This document shows positions 51,940-60,526 of a stretch of 64,000 bases of DNA, in pieces. Source of the stretch: Flavobacterium sp. ZT3R18 (GTDB lineage Bacteria > Bacteroidota > Bacteroidia > Flavobacteriales > Flavobacteriaceae); the NCBI RefSeq assembly GCF_007097385.1, contig NZ_VJZS01000001.1:1-64000 (forward strand), given 5' to 3'. The notes under the pieces were generated by a model that did no database searches, had not been told where the DNA came from, and was given only the letters and a program-made list of their open reading frames with translations. The position numbers were made by a program, and so were the translations under genes. The first letter of the stretch is position 1; the number at the start of each line of letters is the position of its first letter.

Positions 51940-52884
51940 ATGGACAAAGTTATAAATGAATCAGAAGATCACTTTTTTTCAAGTAAAAAAAGTATTTCGG
52001 ATATAAAAGGGAAGTTTTTTGTTGGAATCACACAATTGGCAGTGCTGTTAATTATTGCGATTCTTTTCATTATCCTTGGAATTATAGTATATCAAGGACG
52101 CTCTAAGTTTTCTTGGGAGTTTATTTCTTCGTTTCCTACCAATGGTATGACCGAAGGAGGGATATTCCCCGCTTTAATAGGAACTTTTATATTAGTAATC
52201 GTAATGTCTATTGCGGCGGTTCCTTTTGGGACAATAACGGCGCTTTACTTAACAGAATATGCCAGTGAAAATTCAAAATTTGCTGCTGCTGTTCGATTCT
52301 CAGTGCGAACTTTAGCAGTTGTACCTTCTATTATATTTGGTCTTTTTGGTCTTGGGTTTTTCATCCAATTTTTGGGTGCTGGAGCCGATACCGCTTTTAA
52401 TGGAGGTCAATTGCGTTGGGGACAACCTAATATTCTTTGGGCAAGTTTAACCATGTCTTTATTGACATTACCCGTTATCATTGTTTCTGTCGAAGAAGCG
52501 TTGAAAACCATTCCACGTGAATTAAGAGAAGCGAGTTTGGCACTTGGAGCAACCAAATGGCAAACCATCAAAAACGTGGTACTTCCGGGTTCGGTTTCGG
52601 GAATTATGACTGGGACCATTCTTGCCGTAAGTAGAGGAGCTGGAGAAGTGGCTCCAATATTGTTTACGGGAGCGGCTTATTATTTGGCTACACTGCCGGG
52701 TTCTTTAAGCGATCAATTTATGAACTTGGGATACCATATTTATATAATGTCTACCCAATCTTCTGATGTGGAAAAAACCATGCCGATACAGTTTGCTACA
52801 ACCTTAGTTTTATTAATTTTGACATTATCTCTAAATGTAGTTGCAGTACTAATTAGATCAAGAATAAGAAGAAACGCAAAGTAA
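51940..52884 (+). CDS. pstA: Phosphate ABC transporter permease PstA
   Basis: 314 residues with six membrane helices and the coupling motif REASLALGATKWQTIKNVVLPGSVSGI. The typical PstA phrases PFGTITALYLTEYA and AVSRGAGEVAPILFTGAAYY are present. It pairs with PstC to form the phosphate channel in the inner membrane. It starts two bases after pstC and is followed by a short simple-sequence tract before pstB. Confidence 0.96.
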   Translation: MDKVINESEDHFFSSKKSISDIKGKFFVGITQLAVLLIIAILFIILGIIVYQGRSKFSWEFISSFPTNGMTEGGIFPALIGTFILVIVMSIAAVPFGTITALYLTEYASENSKFAAAVRFSVRTLAVVPSIIFGLFGLGFFIQFLGAGADTAFNGGQLRWGQPNILWASLTMSLLTLPVIIVSVEEALKTIPRELREASLALGATKWQTIKNVVLPGSVSGIMTGTILAVSRGAGEVAPILFTGAAYYLATLPGSLSDQFMNLGYHIYIMSTQSSDVEKTMPIQFATTLVLLILTLSLNVVAVLIRSRIRRNAK

Positions 52885-52930
52885 AGATTGAAGATTGAAG
52901 ATTGCAGAAAGCAGATTTCAGATTTTGCGA
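52885..52930. repeat. Simple-sequence tract (GATTGAA heptamers) between pstA and pstB
   Basis: agattgaagattgaagattgcagaaagcagatttcagatttt is a run of seven-base units of the same kind as the tracts before uppP, phoR and phoU. Confidence 0.65.
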
Positions 52931-52972
52931 GATAAATATGGAATAGCCCCTTTTATAAAACAATAATAAACA

Positions 52973-53731
52973 ATGAAAGACATAAAAATAAAAGTAAATG
53001 ATTTATCATTATACTACGGCGAAAAAAAAGCTCTGAATGAAATTACAATGGATATTCCCGCCAATAAAGTGACCGCTTTAATTGGACCTTCGGGTTGTGG
53101 AAAATCTACTTTTTTGAGATGTATCAATAGAATGAATGACCTTATACCAAGTGTTTCTATTACAGGGCAAATGTTGGTTGAAGGAGTTGATATTTATGAT
53201 AAGAATGTTGATGTTGTCAATATTAGAAAGAAAATCGGAATGGTTTTTCAAAAATCAAATCCTTTCCCGAAATCTATTTATGAGAATGTTGCTTATGGTC
53301 CTCGTATCAATGGGATAAAAGACAAAACACAATTAGACGAAATTGTTGAAACTTCTTTGCGTCAAGCTGCCATTTGGGATGAGTTGAAAGATCGTTTGGA
53401 TGACTCGGCTTTGGGACTTTCTGGAGGACAGCAACAACGTTTGTGTATCGGAAGAACATTGGCGGTAAGCCCAGATATTATTTTGATGGATGAGCCTGCA
53501 AGCGCATTGGATCCTATTTCAACTTCAAAAATTGAAGAACTGATACATGAATTAAAAGAGCAATATACCATCATCATCGTGACGCATAATATGCAACAAG
53601 CGGCAAGAACGAGTGATCATACCGCCTTTTTTTATATGGGTGAATTGATTGAAATGGGGAAAACAAATTCTATATTTACCAAACCGGTGCAAAAACAAAC
53701 TGAGGATTATATTACAGGAAGATTTGGATAA
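52973..53731 (+). CDS. pstB: Phosphate ABC transporter ATP-binding protein
   Basis: 252 residues. Walker A is GPSGCGKST (38-46), the Q-loop is in [22 protein letters not shown], the ABC signature is LSGGQQQR and Walker B is [12 protein letters not shown], with the His switch in [12 protein letters not shown]. All catalytic residues are present. The [16 protein letters not shown] stretch is characteristic of PstB rather than other importers. It energises PstCA and, with PhoU, is part of the phosphate-sensing complex that restrains PhoR when phosphate is plentiful. Confidence 0.97.
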   Translation: MKDIKIKVNDLSLYYGEKKALNEITMDIPANKVTALIGPSGCGKSTFLRCINRMNDLIPSVSITGQMLVEGVDIYDKNVDVVNIRKKIGMVFQKSNPFPKSIYENVAYGPRINGIKDKTQLDEIVETSLRQAAIWDELKDRLDDSALGLSGGQQQRLCIGRTLAVSPDIILMDEPASALDPISTSKIEELIHELKEQYTIIIVTHNMQQAARTSDHTAFFYMGELIEMGKTNSIFTKPVQKQTEDYITGRFG

Positions 53732-53735
53732 AAAT

Positions 53736-53838
53736 CCTCACCCCCTCCCGATAGCTATCGGGACCCTCTCCAAAGGAGAGAGGGGCAAACGTTAGAATAA
53801 ATCTAAAATCTAAAATCAAGAATCTAAAATCTAAAATA
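53736..53838. repeat. Palindromes and AATCTAAA tract between pstB and phoU
   Basis: TCCCGATAGCTATCGGGA (53746-53763) is followed by CCCTCTCCAAAGGAGAG-type inverted sequence (53764-53785) and then by heptamers of the aatctaaaatctaaaatc type (53800-53838) up to the phoU start. Confidence 0.8.
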
Positions 53839-53840
53839 AA

Positions 53841-54521
53841 ATGGCGTCACACTTCGAAATAGAATTAGATAAATTAAAAAGTATTATTGAAAAAATCGGA
53901 AAATTGGCCGAAGGTCAAGTGAGCGAATCCGTAAAAATACTTTTGCAAGAACCTGAAGCAGCTGAAGGGAAAAGCATCAAAAAAACAGAAAACAAAATTG
54001 ATAAATTAGATATAAAAATCGATGAGATTTGTCAAAGTATTTTTGCGTTGCAACAACCCGTTGCTTCTGATTTACGTTTCATAATGTCGGCAATGCAAAT
54101 TAGTAATGAGATTGAACGCATTGGAGATTTATCAATAAGTATCGTAAAAAGGTCAAAAAACATTAAAGAAAAACACGACCTGATTGTTAAGTTCAATATA
54201 GCCGATCTTGCCAGACAAGTAGAGCTAATTACGGTTAAGACCAATAATTGTTTTATAACTCGTAATGAAAATACAATTGGAGAGATATTTGTATTGAACA
54301 AAGACATCAGAAATAATTGCGAAGATGCAATACACGAAATTATAAATGAAATGAAAGTCAATTCTAAGGCTGTAGTTTCAGGAACTAATTTGGTGATTAT
54401 TTTAAAGCACTTGGAACGAATTTCGGAGCATTGTACCAATATAGCCGAGTATGTTTATTTTATGATCAATGCGAAAATTATCAAACACGATAAATTCGAT
54501 GATTTAAGATCGGAAGACTAA
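53841..54521 (+). CDS. phoU: Phosphate transport system regulator PhoU
   Basis: 226 residues forming two three-helix bundles. The PhoU metal-binding phrases are ALQQPVASDLRFIMSAMQISNEIERIGDLSISI in the first half and LVIILKHLERISEHCTNIAEYVYFMINA in the second. It links the Pst transporter to PhoR and silences the regulon when phosphate is sufficient. It is the last gene of the pst operon. The nearest terminator-like structure is the 25-bp hairpin at 54630. Confidence 0.96.
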   Translation: MASHFEIELDKLKSIIEKIGKLAEGQVSESVKILLQEPEAAEGKSIKKTENKIDKLDIKIDEICQSIFALQQPVASDLRFIMSAMQISNEIERIGDLSISIVKRSKNIKEKHDLIVKFNIADLARQVELITVKTNNCFITRNENTIGEIFVLNKDIRNNCEDAIHEIINEMKVNSKAVVSGTNLVIILKHLERISEHCTNIAEYVYFMINAKIIKHDKFDDLRSED

Positions 54522-54629
54522 TTTTCTCATTAAGATTTCAGTATTAGTACCAATAAAAAAGTTAGAACAGTGTTAATTGTTTTGACTTTTTTATAGAATT
54601 ATCTTTGTCAAATTCAATAGCCAATTTGT

Positions 54630-54700
54630 AACCATATAAGAAATATAAGTTCATTTAAGTTTGCTTCTATGAACTTATATTTCTTATATGGTTGTTTTTT
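54630..54700. terminator. Perfect 25-bp hairpin with T run
   Basis: Bases 54630-54654 and 54669-54693 are exact reverse complements (AACCATATAAGAAATATAAG plus ttcat) with a 14-base loop, followed by a G-TTTTTT run. It can terminate phoU on the plus strand and perhaps the converging glycosyltransferase. The stem is far longer than a terminator needs, so it may also be a repeat element. Confidence 0.8.
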
Positions 54701-54726
54701 AGAATATGAAGGCGACTTTTTGTTTG

Positions 54727-55794
54727 CTAAAATACCTTGAATAACTCTTCCCAGTTTACGGTGCTGTCTAATTGTGGAAGCCCTTTGTATTGATTTATTT
54801 TTGAAAGATCTTCTATTCTAAAGTTCTCTTGGGTTGCATAGGGAACCAAACCCTCTTTTTCTAGTTTCTTGGCTAAATAGATTTGCTCATATTGCCCCGG
54901 TGTGGGTATAAAAAACGCTTTTTTATTGAGTTTTACCAAGTCCATAATAGTCGTATATCCAGATCGACAAAGTACTTTTTCACTTTCGTTGAAAGTTTGT
55001 TCTAGCTGACGGGTTTTCATAAAATTATAGTAGGTCACATTTCCTATTTGTTCCTTTTTTTGTTCGGCTTCGATGATTCCTTTTATAAAAACTACTTTTC
55101 CATCAAAGCGTTTTACTTCTTCAGTAAGATGTGCTTCTAGTAATCCTCGTTGAGGTTCGGGGCCAGATAAAATAATCATCAGGTCATATTGTATTGGCAA
55201 TCCCATTTTATGCATTCGGCTCAATGGTCCTAGATAGTGTAGCGGTAAAGTGCTGTGCTCTAAATGACCTAGTTTTCCGGTCAGATTCAATGTAGCATTT
55301 ATATCTGGAACCCAACAGGCGGCGTATTTTTTTATAATATGCTGGTGTATTTTACTGGTGATCCAAGTAGTGTTTCCCGTCATAACATTTAATTGGTGGG
55401 TAATAAACACCGATGGGATTTTTTTGCTAAAAACCCCCAATCGATTATCCGATATGATGCCTTCAATCTTATGTTTTTTAATCCATTTGTTTACGATGCT
55501 TTTTTCGTCCCAAATGGCTTCCATCATTTTTGGTAAGCTTTTTAAGAGTTTCCATTTAAAATTCTTGCCGTTTTTGGCATATTCAATTTGGTAAGATGGT
55601 AATTCAAGAGTTTTTAAATAAGGAAACTCTTTTCGAAGTAATTCAAGGGCAATTCCATCAGAAGCGATTATTGGAGTAAAGTTATTTTCTTGTAAAGCTT
55701 TAATGATTGGAATGCAACGGGTAGCGTGACCCAATCCCCAATTTAAAGGAGCAATCAAAATATTTTTATTGTCGGAGTTTAAATTCATTTTCAA
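54727..55794 (-). CDS. Glycosyltransferase, MurG-like (GT28-type fold)
   Basis: 355 residues with a GT-B fold. The N-terminal nucleotide-free domain begins ILIAPLNWGLGHATRCIPIIKAL, a GLGHATR loop like that of MurG and related glycosyltransferases, and the C-terminal donor domain contains VLCRSGYTTIMDLVKLNKKAFFIPTPGQYEQIYLAKKLEKEG, the GT28-type UDP-sugar motif. The acceptor is not identifiable. No other cell-wall genes are adjacent. It is transcribed alone towards phoU. Confidence 0.82.
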   Translation of the reverse strand: MKMNLNSDNKNILIAPLNWGLGHATRCIPIIKALQENNFTPIIASDGIALELLRKEFPYLKTLELPSYQIEYAKNGKNFKWKLLKSLPKMMEAIWDEKSIVNKWIKKHKIEGIISDNRLGVFSKKIPSVFITHQLNVMTGNTTWITSKIHQHIIKKYAACWVPDINATLNLTGKLGHLEHSTLPLHYLGPLSRMHKMGLPIQYDLMIILSGPEPQRGLLEAHLTEEVKRFDGKVVFIKGIIEAEQKKEQIGNVTYYNFMKTRQLEQTFNESEKVLCRSGYTTIMDLVKLNKKAFFIPTPGQYEQIYLAKKLEKEGLVPYATQENFRIEDLSKINQYKGLPQLDSTVNWEELFKVF

Positions 55795-55882
55795 GTCTTA
55801 CTTATGTTTGTAAGTCTAAAGATATTCGAAGCGTTTCATTCTAATGTTTGCAATGTATTACTAAAATATTATATAATTAAAT

Positions 55883-55915
55883 AAAAAGAAGGCTAACCAA
55901 TTATGGATAGCCTTC
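55883..55915 (-). terminator. Terminator of the LEA-like gene
   Basis: GAAGGCTAACC and GGATAGCCTTC pair over 11 positions with one mismatch and a six-base loop. A T run follows on the minus strand. Confidence 0.8.
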
Positions 55916-55938
55916 GGTGATTTGTTTTCGGAGTTAAC

Positions 55939-56484
55939 TTATTGCTTAATATAGGTTTTGTTTCCGTTAGAATTGATGTAGTATTTACCTCCTTGTGGGC
56001 CAGTATACACTTTTTTTCCATTGTATTCTCCGGTTACTTTGTCAGCTGTTTTTACAGCTGTTTTTGATTTTTCGGTAGATTTAGCAACTTCTTTTTTAGC
56101 GTCTTTTGTTGTTTTTTCAGCAGTTGTTTTAGAATCTTTAGCTACTTTTTCGGTCGTTTTTTTTGTGTCTTTTGTCGCTTTATCAGCAGTTGCTTTAGAA
56201 TCTTTGGCTACTTTATCTGTTGTTTTTTTGGTGTCTTTTTTAGCTTTGTCGGCTGTTGCTTTTGAATCTTTAACTGCTTTGTCGGTTGTTTTTTTGGTGT
56301 CTTTCGTTGCTTTTTCTGTTGCCGTTTTGGCTGTTGTCTTGCTTGTTTGTCCGTAAAAAGTATTTGATACAATTAAGAAGAAGCTTAATAACAGTAATTT
56401 TTTACTCAAGCTTAGCAGTTTGTTTTTTTTGTTTTCGTGACCCGAGCCTAAAAGGCGAACAGGCGAAGCAATCTGTGATTTCAT
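55939..56484 (-). CDS. LEA-like 11-mer repeat protein with PBCV-type basic adaptor domain
   Basis: 181 residues if the ATG at 56484 is used. Eight consecutive 11-residue repeats (55-142) have the form TxDKAxKDxKx, the pattern of group 3 LEA and histone-H1-like stress proteins. A C-terminal GKKVYTGPQGGKYYIN segment follows (about 157-180) and resembles the PBCV basic adaptor domain. The first 20 residues (IASPVRLLGSG) come from an interspersed DNA repeat. The TTG at 56409 (MSKKLLLLSFFLIVSNTFYGQ if read as a start) gives a cleaner signal peptide and may be the original start. It is probably exported to the periplasm. The role is unknown, and stress or desiccation protection is a guess. Confidence 0.7.
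   Translation of the reverse strand: MKSQIASPVRLLGSGHENKKNKLLSLSKKLLLLSFFLIVSNTFYGQTSKTTAKTATEKATKDTKKTTDKAVKDSKATADKAKKDTKKTTDKVAKDSKATADKATKDTKKTTEKVAKDSKTTAEKTTKDAKKEVAKSTEKSKTAVKTADKVTGEYNGKKVYTGPQGGKYYINSNGNKTYIKQ
56437..56471. repeat. Interspersed repeat forming the N-terminus of the LEA-like gene
   Basis: A 35-base sequence matching 9448-9482 at 31 positions. It lies inside the predicted start region of the LEA-like gene and encodes the residues IASPVRLLGSGH in frame on the minus strand. Confidence 0.8.
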
Positions 56485-56549
56485 ATCTGTTTAGTTTTTT
56501 AAATTAGATTTAAATTTACTACTTTTTTTTAAAATTTTAATCTAATGGG

Positions 56550-59500
56550 TTAAAAATAAGCTCGCAACGTAACGCTTCCGGTATGAATGGCCTCGCTGGT
56601 TTCGCTTTTTCGTCCTTGGTAAATAAAATTAAGGTCTAAAAACGCAGTCAGATTCATTTGTAGCAGCGTTCTCCAAGTTAAATTTTGACCTGTTTGCAAT
56701 CCTTCCAGCATTTGATAACCCGCCGAAGAAAATTCATTTCCCTTAAAATCATTTTTATACAAAGAAACTTCGCCGTTTGCAGTAAATCTTGATGTTCCAT
56801 TGTAACTAAAGGAAGTGCCAAAGCGGTTTTGCAATAAAGTGTCTAAGTTGCCAATCTGATTTTCTTTGTTGCTGTATTCATAAAAAAGATCTAAGCTGAT
56901 GTTTTTTGAAAACAGATAGCTAATCTTTGGAGCCAATACATAGCCTTCAATAGTATAGTTTTTTTCGACAAATGTTTCTGATTCGGCTGTTGTTAAAAGG
57001 GTTTTTGACAAAGCATCAAACAACCAACTTTTTTGCAATAAATGTTGGTATTGCAATTGATGAAAGCTGTTTTTGTTTTTAATGGTTCCTACCGATAATA
57101 GGTTTTGTGCTTGGTTGGTCATGTAGGTGTAGGTAACAGAATTGTTGCGTTTCCCTCGATTATAAAACAAGCTATTGGTAAAAGTAGAAAGTAATCCCAA
57201 GACATTTTGGGATGCCGAATGAAACGGATTCAATTCAATATGATCTCCTTCATTTTTAATTTTTCTATCTATAATGAAGCTACTTTGTAAATAAAAATAG
57301 GACAGCACTTTCTTGTAAGTAGTACTGTTTTGCCAAATATTGGGATTAATTATAAAAGACTGCGAGAACTTGTTTTGATTGGTTTTAATATAAATTTGAT
57401 TGGGCAAAAAGATTCTGGTATAGGTGGCTAAATCGATGAATGGTGCGATCTCAAATTCTTCGAGTTCTTTTATCCCGTTATTATTATAGTCATTCCAAGT
57501 GTATTTTCCTTGCCCAGCAGGAACTTCTATATAAGTATAATTTTGAAAAGGCATCGTTCCCGAATTGGTTTCGAAAAGGGTGCTGCTTTGCAACAATTGT
57601 TTAAAAAATTGATCACTGTATAAAATCCTCGAATTTAGTGAAGGTGTCTTTTTTAAAGTAGGATCGGTGTACTCTAAAATTCTATAATTTACAAATACCG
57701 ATAGATCACGAATCTCCGTTTTAAATAATTGTGATTTTATGTTATAGCTATTCGAGGTATTTACTCTCTGTAATAATCCGTTTTGAATACTGTCATTGGT
57801 TCGCCTTAAATAACCCAATTGCACATAAACGCGGGTGCTGTCCCCATGACCTGTGTATATTCCGTATTCATTAAAACGCTGACTTTGCAAAGGGAGTTTT
57901 TGGGTTGCTTTGTTCGTGCCGTGATTGTCTTCAAAACGCAGGGTTCCGCCAACCCAGTTTTTTTTGAAGTTGTATTGTATTTGCGAAACGTTTCTGGCGA
58001 ATTTAGTGGCGGTTTCTATGTCGTCACTTTTTAATAAACTGCCATTGGTTTTAATAGTCCAATTATTCAATGCAAATCCTGCGTTGATGTTGTTTTTTAT
58101 AGCGGAGTAATTGTTAGCAATAGCGAGTCTCTGAAAAGCATACGTTATTGATCCTGAATGCTTAGGGTTTTTATTGGGTTTTAAATTAAAATTCAAACCC
58201 GTACCCAGTAAATTTTGATTGCCTATTATGGTGGGAGCTACATTCCAATCCCTATAAAACTCTATGGAGTTGATGCGCTCTACAGGTTTAAAATTGGCTT
58301 CTGTGACTTGTAAATTAGCAAAAGCATCAAGGTTCCATTTTTTAGAATACAACCGTTGCTTGGTATTGATTTTTCCCGCCAATCCTTTATTGTTGTCGTC
58401 GTCAAGGGTAGAGAATAAGTTTTTATCGCTGTTGCTAATGGCGATTTCAAAATCAACTGCGGTTTTTTCAGAAGGATTGTATTTCCCAAAAAAGGTAGCA
58501 ACCTGCGATTTTATGGGAGCTATTAATTGAATGATGGGTTCGTAATTCCCTTGTGTAATTCCATTTATGGGAGCTACATATTCAAAAATTTTATCGACGC
58601 TTGTTGCGTTTTTCAAAACATAATTTCCTTTTTTTAGTCCTATTAAAGTAAAGGTAACAGTGTATAATTCGTCTTTGGGATTTGTTGAATATTCAAAAAT
58701 GGATTCCGCTCCAAGGATGGTTTTTTTATACAGTATTTTTTTTTCGTCATAGGTGTCAAGATAAGCCGATGGTGCCATCATTAAAAGAGGATTGTCTCCG
58801 GCTTTTGCCAAAACTTGCACTTGTTCTTTGGAAAGGTTTTGTTGAACGGGTTGGTTTTTTAAGTCATTCTCAGAATAGACTGCGGCACCGAAATTCCATT
58901 TTTTATTGGTAAATGATCCACCATCGTAGGTAACGAATCGGGTGTAGTTAATCTCGGAATATTGGTATTCGATTGCGATTCTCATTTCGGATGTGATGCT
59001 AAAAAGAGGGGTAAACACAATTTCTCCAGAGTTATAATCGATAACATAATCATTAGTCTCGCCTCTTTTTAATAAAACGCCATTGACATAAACGCGTTCG
59101 GATCCTATGATGACTAAAACATACAATTCGCCATTTTGTCCAATTAATTTATAAGGACCTTGATTCCCTTCCTGCCCTTTGAAGTTGCTGCTGGCATAAT
59201 GACCAGTAACCAATCCGCCCGATGCGAATAGATTTGTTTTGCTGTCTTCATTCCCTAAATTGACAATAGTGGATAGCCCCTGTATTTTCTTGTTGAATGC
59301 AAGGAAACGGGTAGTGTTGTTGCCAATAAAGACATCGCCGGCGCGAACATTCCAACTATCGCTGAAGAGTTCCATGAAAACATTGTCGTATTGATTCAGT
59401 TTCTGGGAATAGCTTCCTTCCTGAACTGGAATATTGGTATCTTGAATGGAAGCTCTAATGCTGACTTTGTCGGATATTTTTCCAGTGATTTGAAAATCTA

Positions 59501-59981
59501 AATTCGAATTGACCACCGCATTTTGATTGTTGCCGACTGTTACTCCTCTAGAGAGACTTCCTTTGGTGACAAGGCCATCAAATGGCGTGTTTTTTTTTAC
59601 GGCAACATTTTCAATTTTATATAAATTTTGATTGGTAGCGTCGTTGTCAATCATTTTGCTACTGTCGTAAATGCTGTATTCTTTGGTTAGCAGATCGGGT
59701 AGTTTTAGATAATGAACCGTGACGGAATCTGCGATAAATTGGTTTTTGTCTTTAAATAAGAGCGTCCCTTTTGGAAAGTTGACTTGGTATAACGAAGGGT
59801 CAACAGTTTGGTTTTTGGAATCCAAAACTTTAAAAGAATAGGAATTGATGCTTGCTGTTTCCAGATGAATGGTATCTGTTGTAAAAGCGATTTTTTTGGT
59901 ACTGTACCCCGAATCTGTTTCTTGCGCCTGTAGCCCAGAAAAACAAAAAAGTACAACCCAAAACAATACATTTTTAAACAT
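56550..59981 (-). CDS. Large outer-membrane protein, unknown function
   Basis: 1143 residues with a signal peptide (about 1-19, ending LQAQ), a periplasmic or surface N-terminal part (to about 330) and a long C-terminal stretch of alternating strands ending GSVTLRAYF, as in outer-membrane barrels. The phrases GVTVGNNQNAVVNSNLDFQ and SIRASIQDTNIPVQEGSYSQ define a family found in Bacteroidetes. I know of no assigned function. It lacks a TonB plug, so it is not a receptor of the usual type. A distant relationship to SprA-like translocon proteins is possible but not shown by any clear motif here. Confidence 0.65.
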   Translation of the reverse strand: MFKNVLFWVVLFCFSGLQAQETDSGYSTKKIAFTTDTIHLETASINSYSFKVLDSKNQTVDPSLYQVNFPKGTLLFKDKNQFIADSVTVHYLKLPDLLTKEYSIYDSSKMIDNDATNQNLYKIENVAVKKNTPFDGLVTKGSLSRGVTVGNNQNAVVNSNLDFQITGKISDKVSIRASIQDTNIPVQEGSYSQKLNQYDNVFMELFSDSWNVRAGDVFIGNNTTRFLAFNKKIQGLSTIVNLGNEDSKTNLFASGGLVTGHYASSNFKGQEGNQGPYKLIGQNGELYVLVIIGSERVYVNGVLLKRGETNDYVIDYNSGEIVFTPLFSITSEMRIAIEYQYSEINYTRFVTYDGGSFTNKKWNFGAAVYSENDLKNQPVQQNLSKEQVQVLAKAGDNPLLMMAPSAYLDTYDEKKILYKKTILGAESIFEYSTNPKDELYTVTFTLIGLKKGNYVLKNATSVDKIFEYVAPINGITQGNYEPIIQLIAPIKSQVATFFGKYNPSEKTAVDFEIAISNSDKNLFSTLDDDNNKGLAGKINTKQRLYSKKWNLDAFANLQVTEANFKPVERINSIEFYRDWNVAPTIIGNQNLLGTGLNFNLKPNKNPKHSGSITYAFQRLAIANNYSAIKNNINAGFALNNWTIKTNGSLLKSDDIETATKFARNVSQIQYNFKKNWVGGTLRFEDNHGTNKATQKLPLQSQRFNEYGIYTGHGDSTRVYVQLGYLRRTNDSIQNGLLQRVNTSNSYNIKSQLFKTEIRDLSVFVNYRILEYTDPTLKKTPSLNSRILYSDQFFKQLLQSSTLFETNSGTMPFQNYTYIEVPAGQGKYTWNDYNNNGIKELEEFEIAPFIDLATYTRIFLPNQIYIKTNQNKFSQSFIINPNIWQNSTTYKKVLSYFYLQSSFIIDRKIKNEGDHIELNPFHSASQNVLGLLSTFTNSLFYNRGKRNNSVTYTYMTNQAQNLLSVGTIKNKNSFHQLQYQHLLQKSWLFDALSKTLLTTAESETFVEKNYTIEGYVLAPKISYLFSKNISLDLFYEYSNKENQIGNLDTLLQNRFGTSFSYNGTSRFTANGEVSLYKNDFKGNEFSSAGYQMLEGLQTGQNLTWRTLLQMNLTAFLDLNFIYQGRKSETSEAIHTGSVTLRAYF

Positions 59982-60124
59982 AAATACTATAACTCGAATG
60001 CGCCAAAATTAGTATTTATTATTTTATAATGTGTTAATTAGTCGGTTGCTAAATACGAGATGTTGAAAATGATTTACGAATTGTATTTTGTTGTAACTTT
60101 GGTAAGAATTTAATTTTTAGAATT

Positions 60125-60334
60125 ATGACCCAACTTATTTTTAAAAACGATTTAGAAAAAAACAAATTAGATGCCTTGCTTCATTTTCTGAAAACTTGGA
60201 ACATTGATGCGGAGTTAAAAACCAGTACTCCTAAAGATAAAAAAAGACAAAGTGAGTTTTCGCTTTCATCGGGTATTTGGAAAGATTATGATATGGATGC
60301 CAAAGAGCTTAGAGAAAAGGCATGGAGCAGATAA
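60125..60334 (+). CDS. Orphan antitoxin-like small protein (VapB-like C-terminal)
   Basis: 69 residues. The N-terminal part is a short alpha/beta segment with no clear DNA-binding motif. The C-terminal FSLSSGIWKDYDMDAKELREKAW is the toxin-wrapping tail typical of antitoxins in PIN-toxin pairs, with the conserved SGIWKD and EKAW. The expected toxin gene should begin at once downstream. What follows is only a short remnant (60337), so the pair appears broken. Confidence 0.6.
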   Translation: MTQLIFKNDLEKNKLDALLHFLKTWNIDAELKTSTPKDKKRQSEFSLSSGIWKDYDMDAKELREKAWSR

Positions 60335-60336
60335 AG

Positions 60337-60393
60337 ATGATACTTATTGACATTGAACTATATCCCACGGTTTCAACCGTGGGTAACGTATAG
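60337..60393 (+). pseudogene. Truncated PIN-domain toxin remnant
   Basis: An ATG two bases after the antitoxin stop opens MILIDIELYP, close to the MILVDT-type start of PIN toxins, but the frame runs into the palindrome CCCACGGTTTCAACCGTGGG (60364-60383) and stops after 18 codons. Seen: the start context, five matching residues and the palindrome. Inferred: the rest of a VapC-like toxin was deleted or replaced together with the arrival of the repeat. Confidence 0.4.
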
Positions 60394-60450
60394 AGATGGT
60401 TTTTTTTATATTAGATTTTCTATATTGTCTCCAACGGTTGAAACCGTTGG
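60364..60450. repeat. Pair of ACGGTT palindromes
   Basis: CCCACGGTTTCAACCGTGGG (60364-60383) and CCAACGGTTGAAACCGTTGG (60431-60450) are each palindromic and related to one another in inverted orientation. They form a short repeat element of about 90 bases between the antitoxin and aspartate kinase genes. Confidence 0.82.
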
Positions 60451-60462
60451 CTATGGTTTAAT

Positions 60463-60500
60463 AAAAAAATGGAAGCCGAATTAATGACTTCCATTTTTTT
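60463..60500 (-). terminator. Terminator of the aspartate kinase gene
   Basis: AAAAAAATGGAAG (60463-60475) and CTTCCATTTTTTT (60488-60500) pair perfectly over 13 bases with A and T tracts on either side. It lies 26 bases beyond the stop. Confidence 0.85.
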
Positions 60501-60526
60501 ATTAACCTTAATTTTTATTTTGCGAA

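Noticed and set aside
56021..56356. 111-residue hydrophobic frame opposite the LEA-like gene
   Set aside because: The complement of Lys/Thr/Asp-rich repeats reads as Phe/Val/Ser and mimics membrane segments. The real gene is on the other strand.
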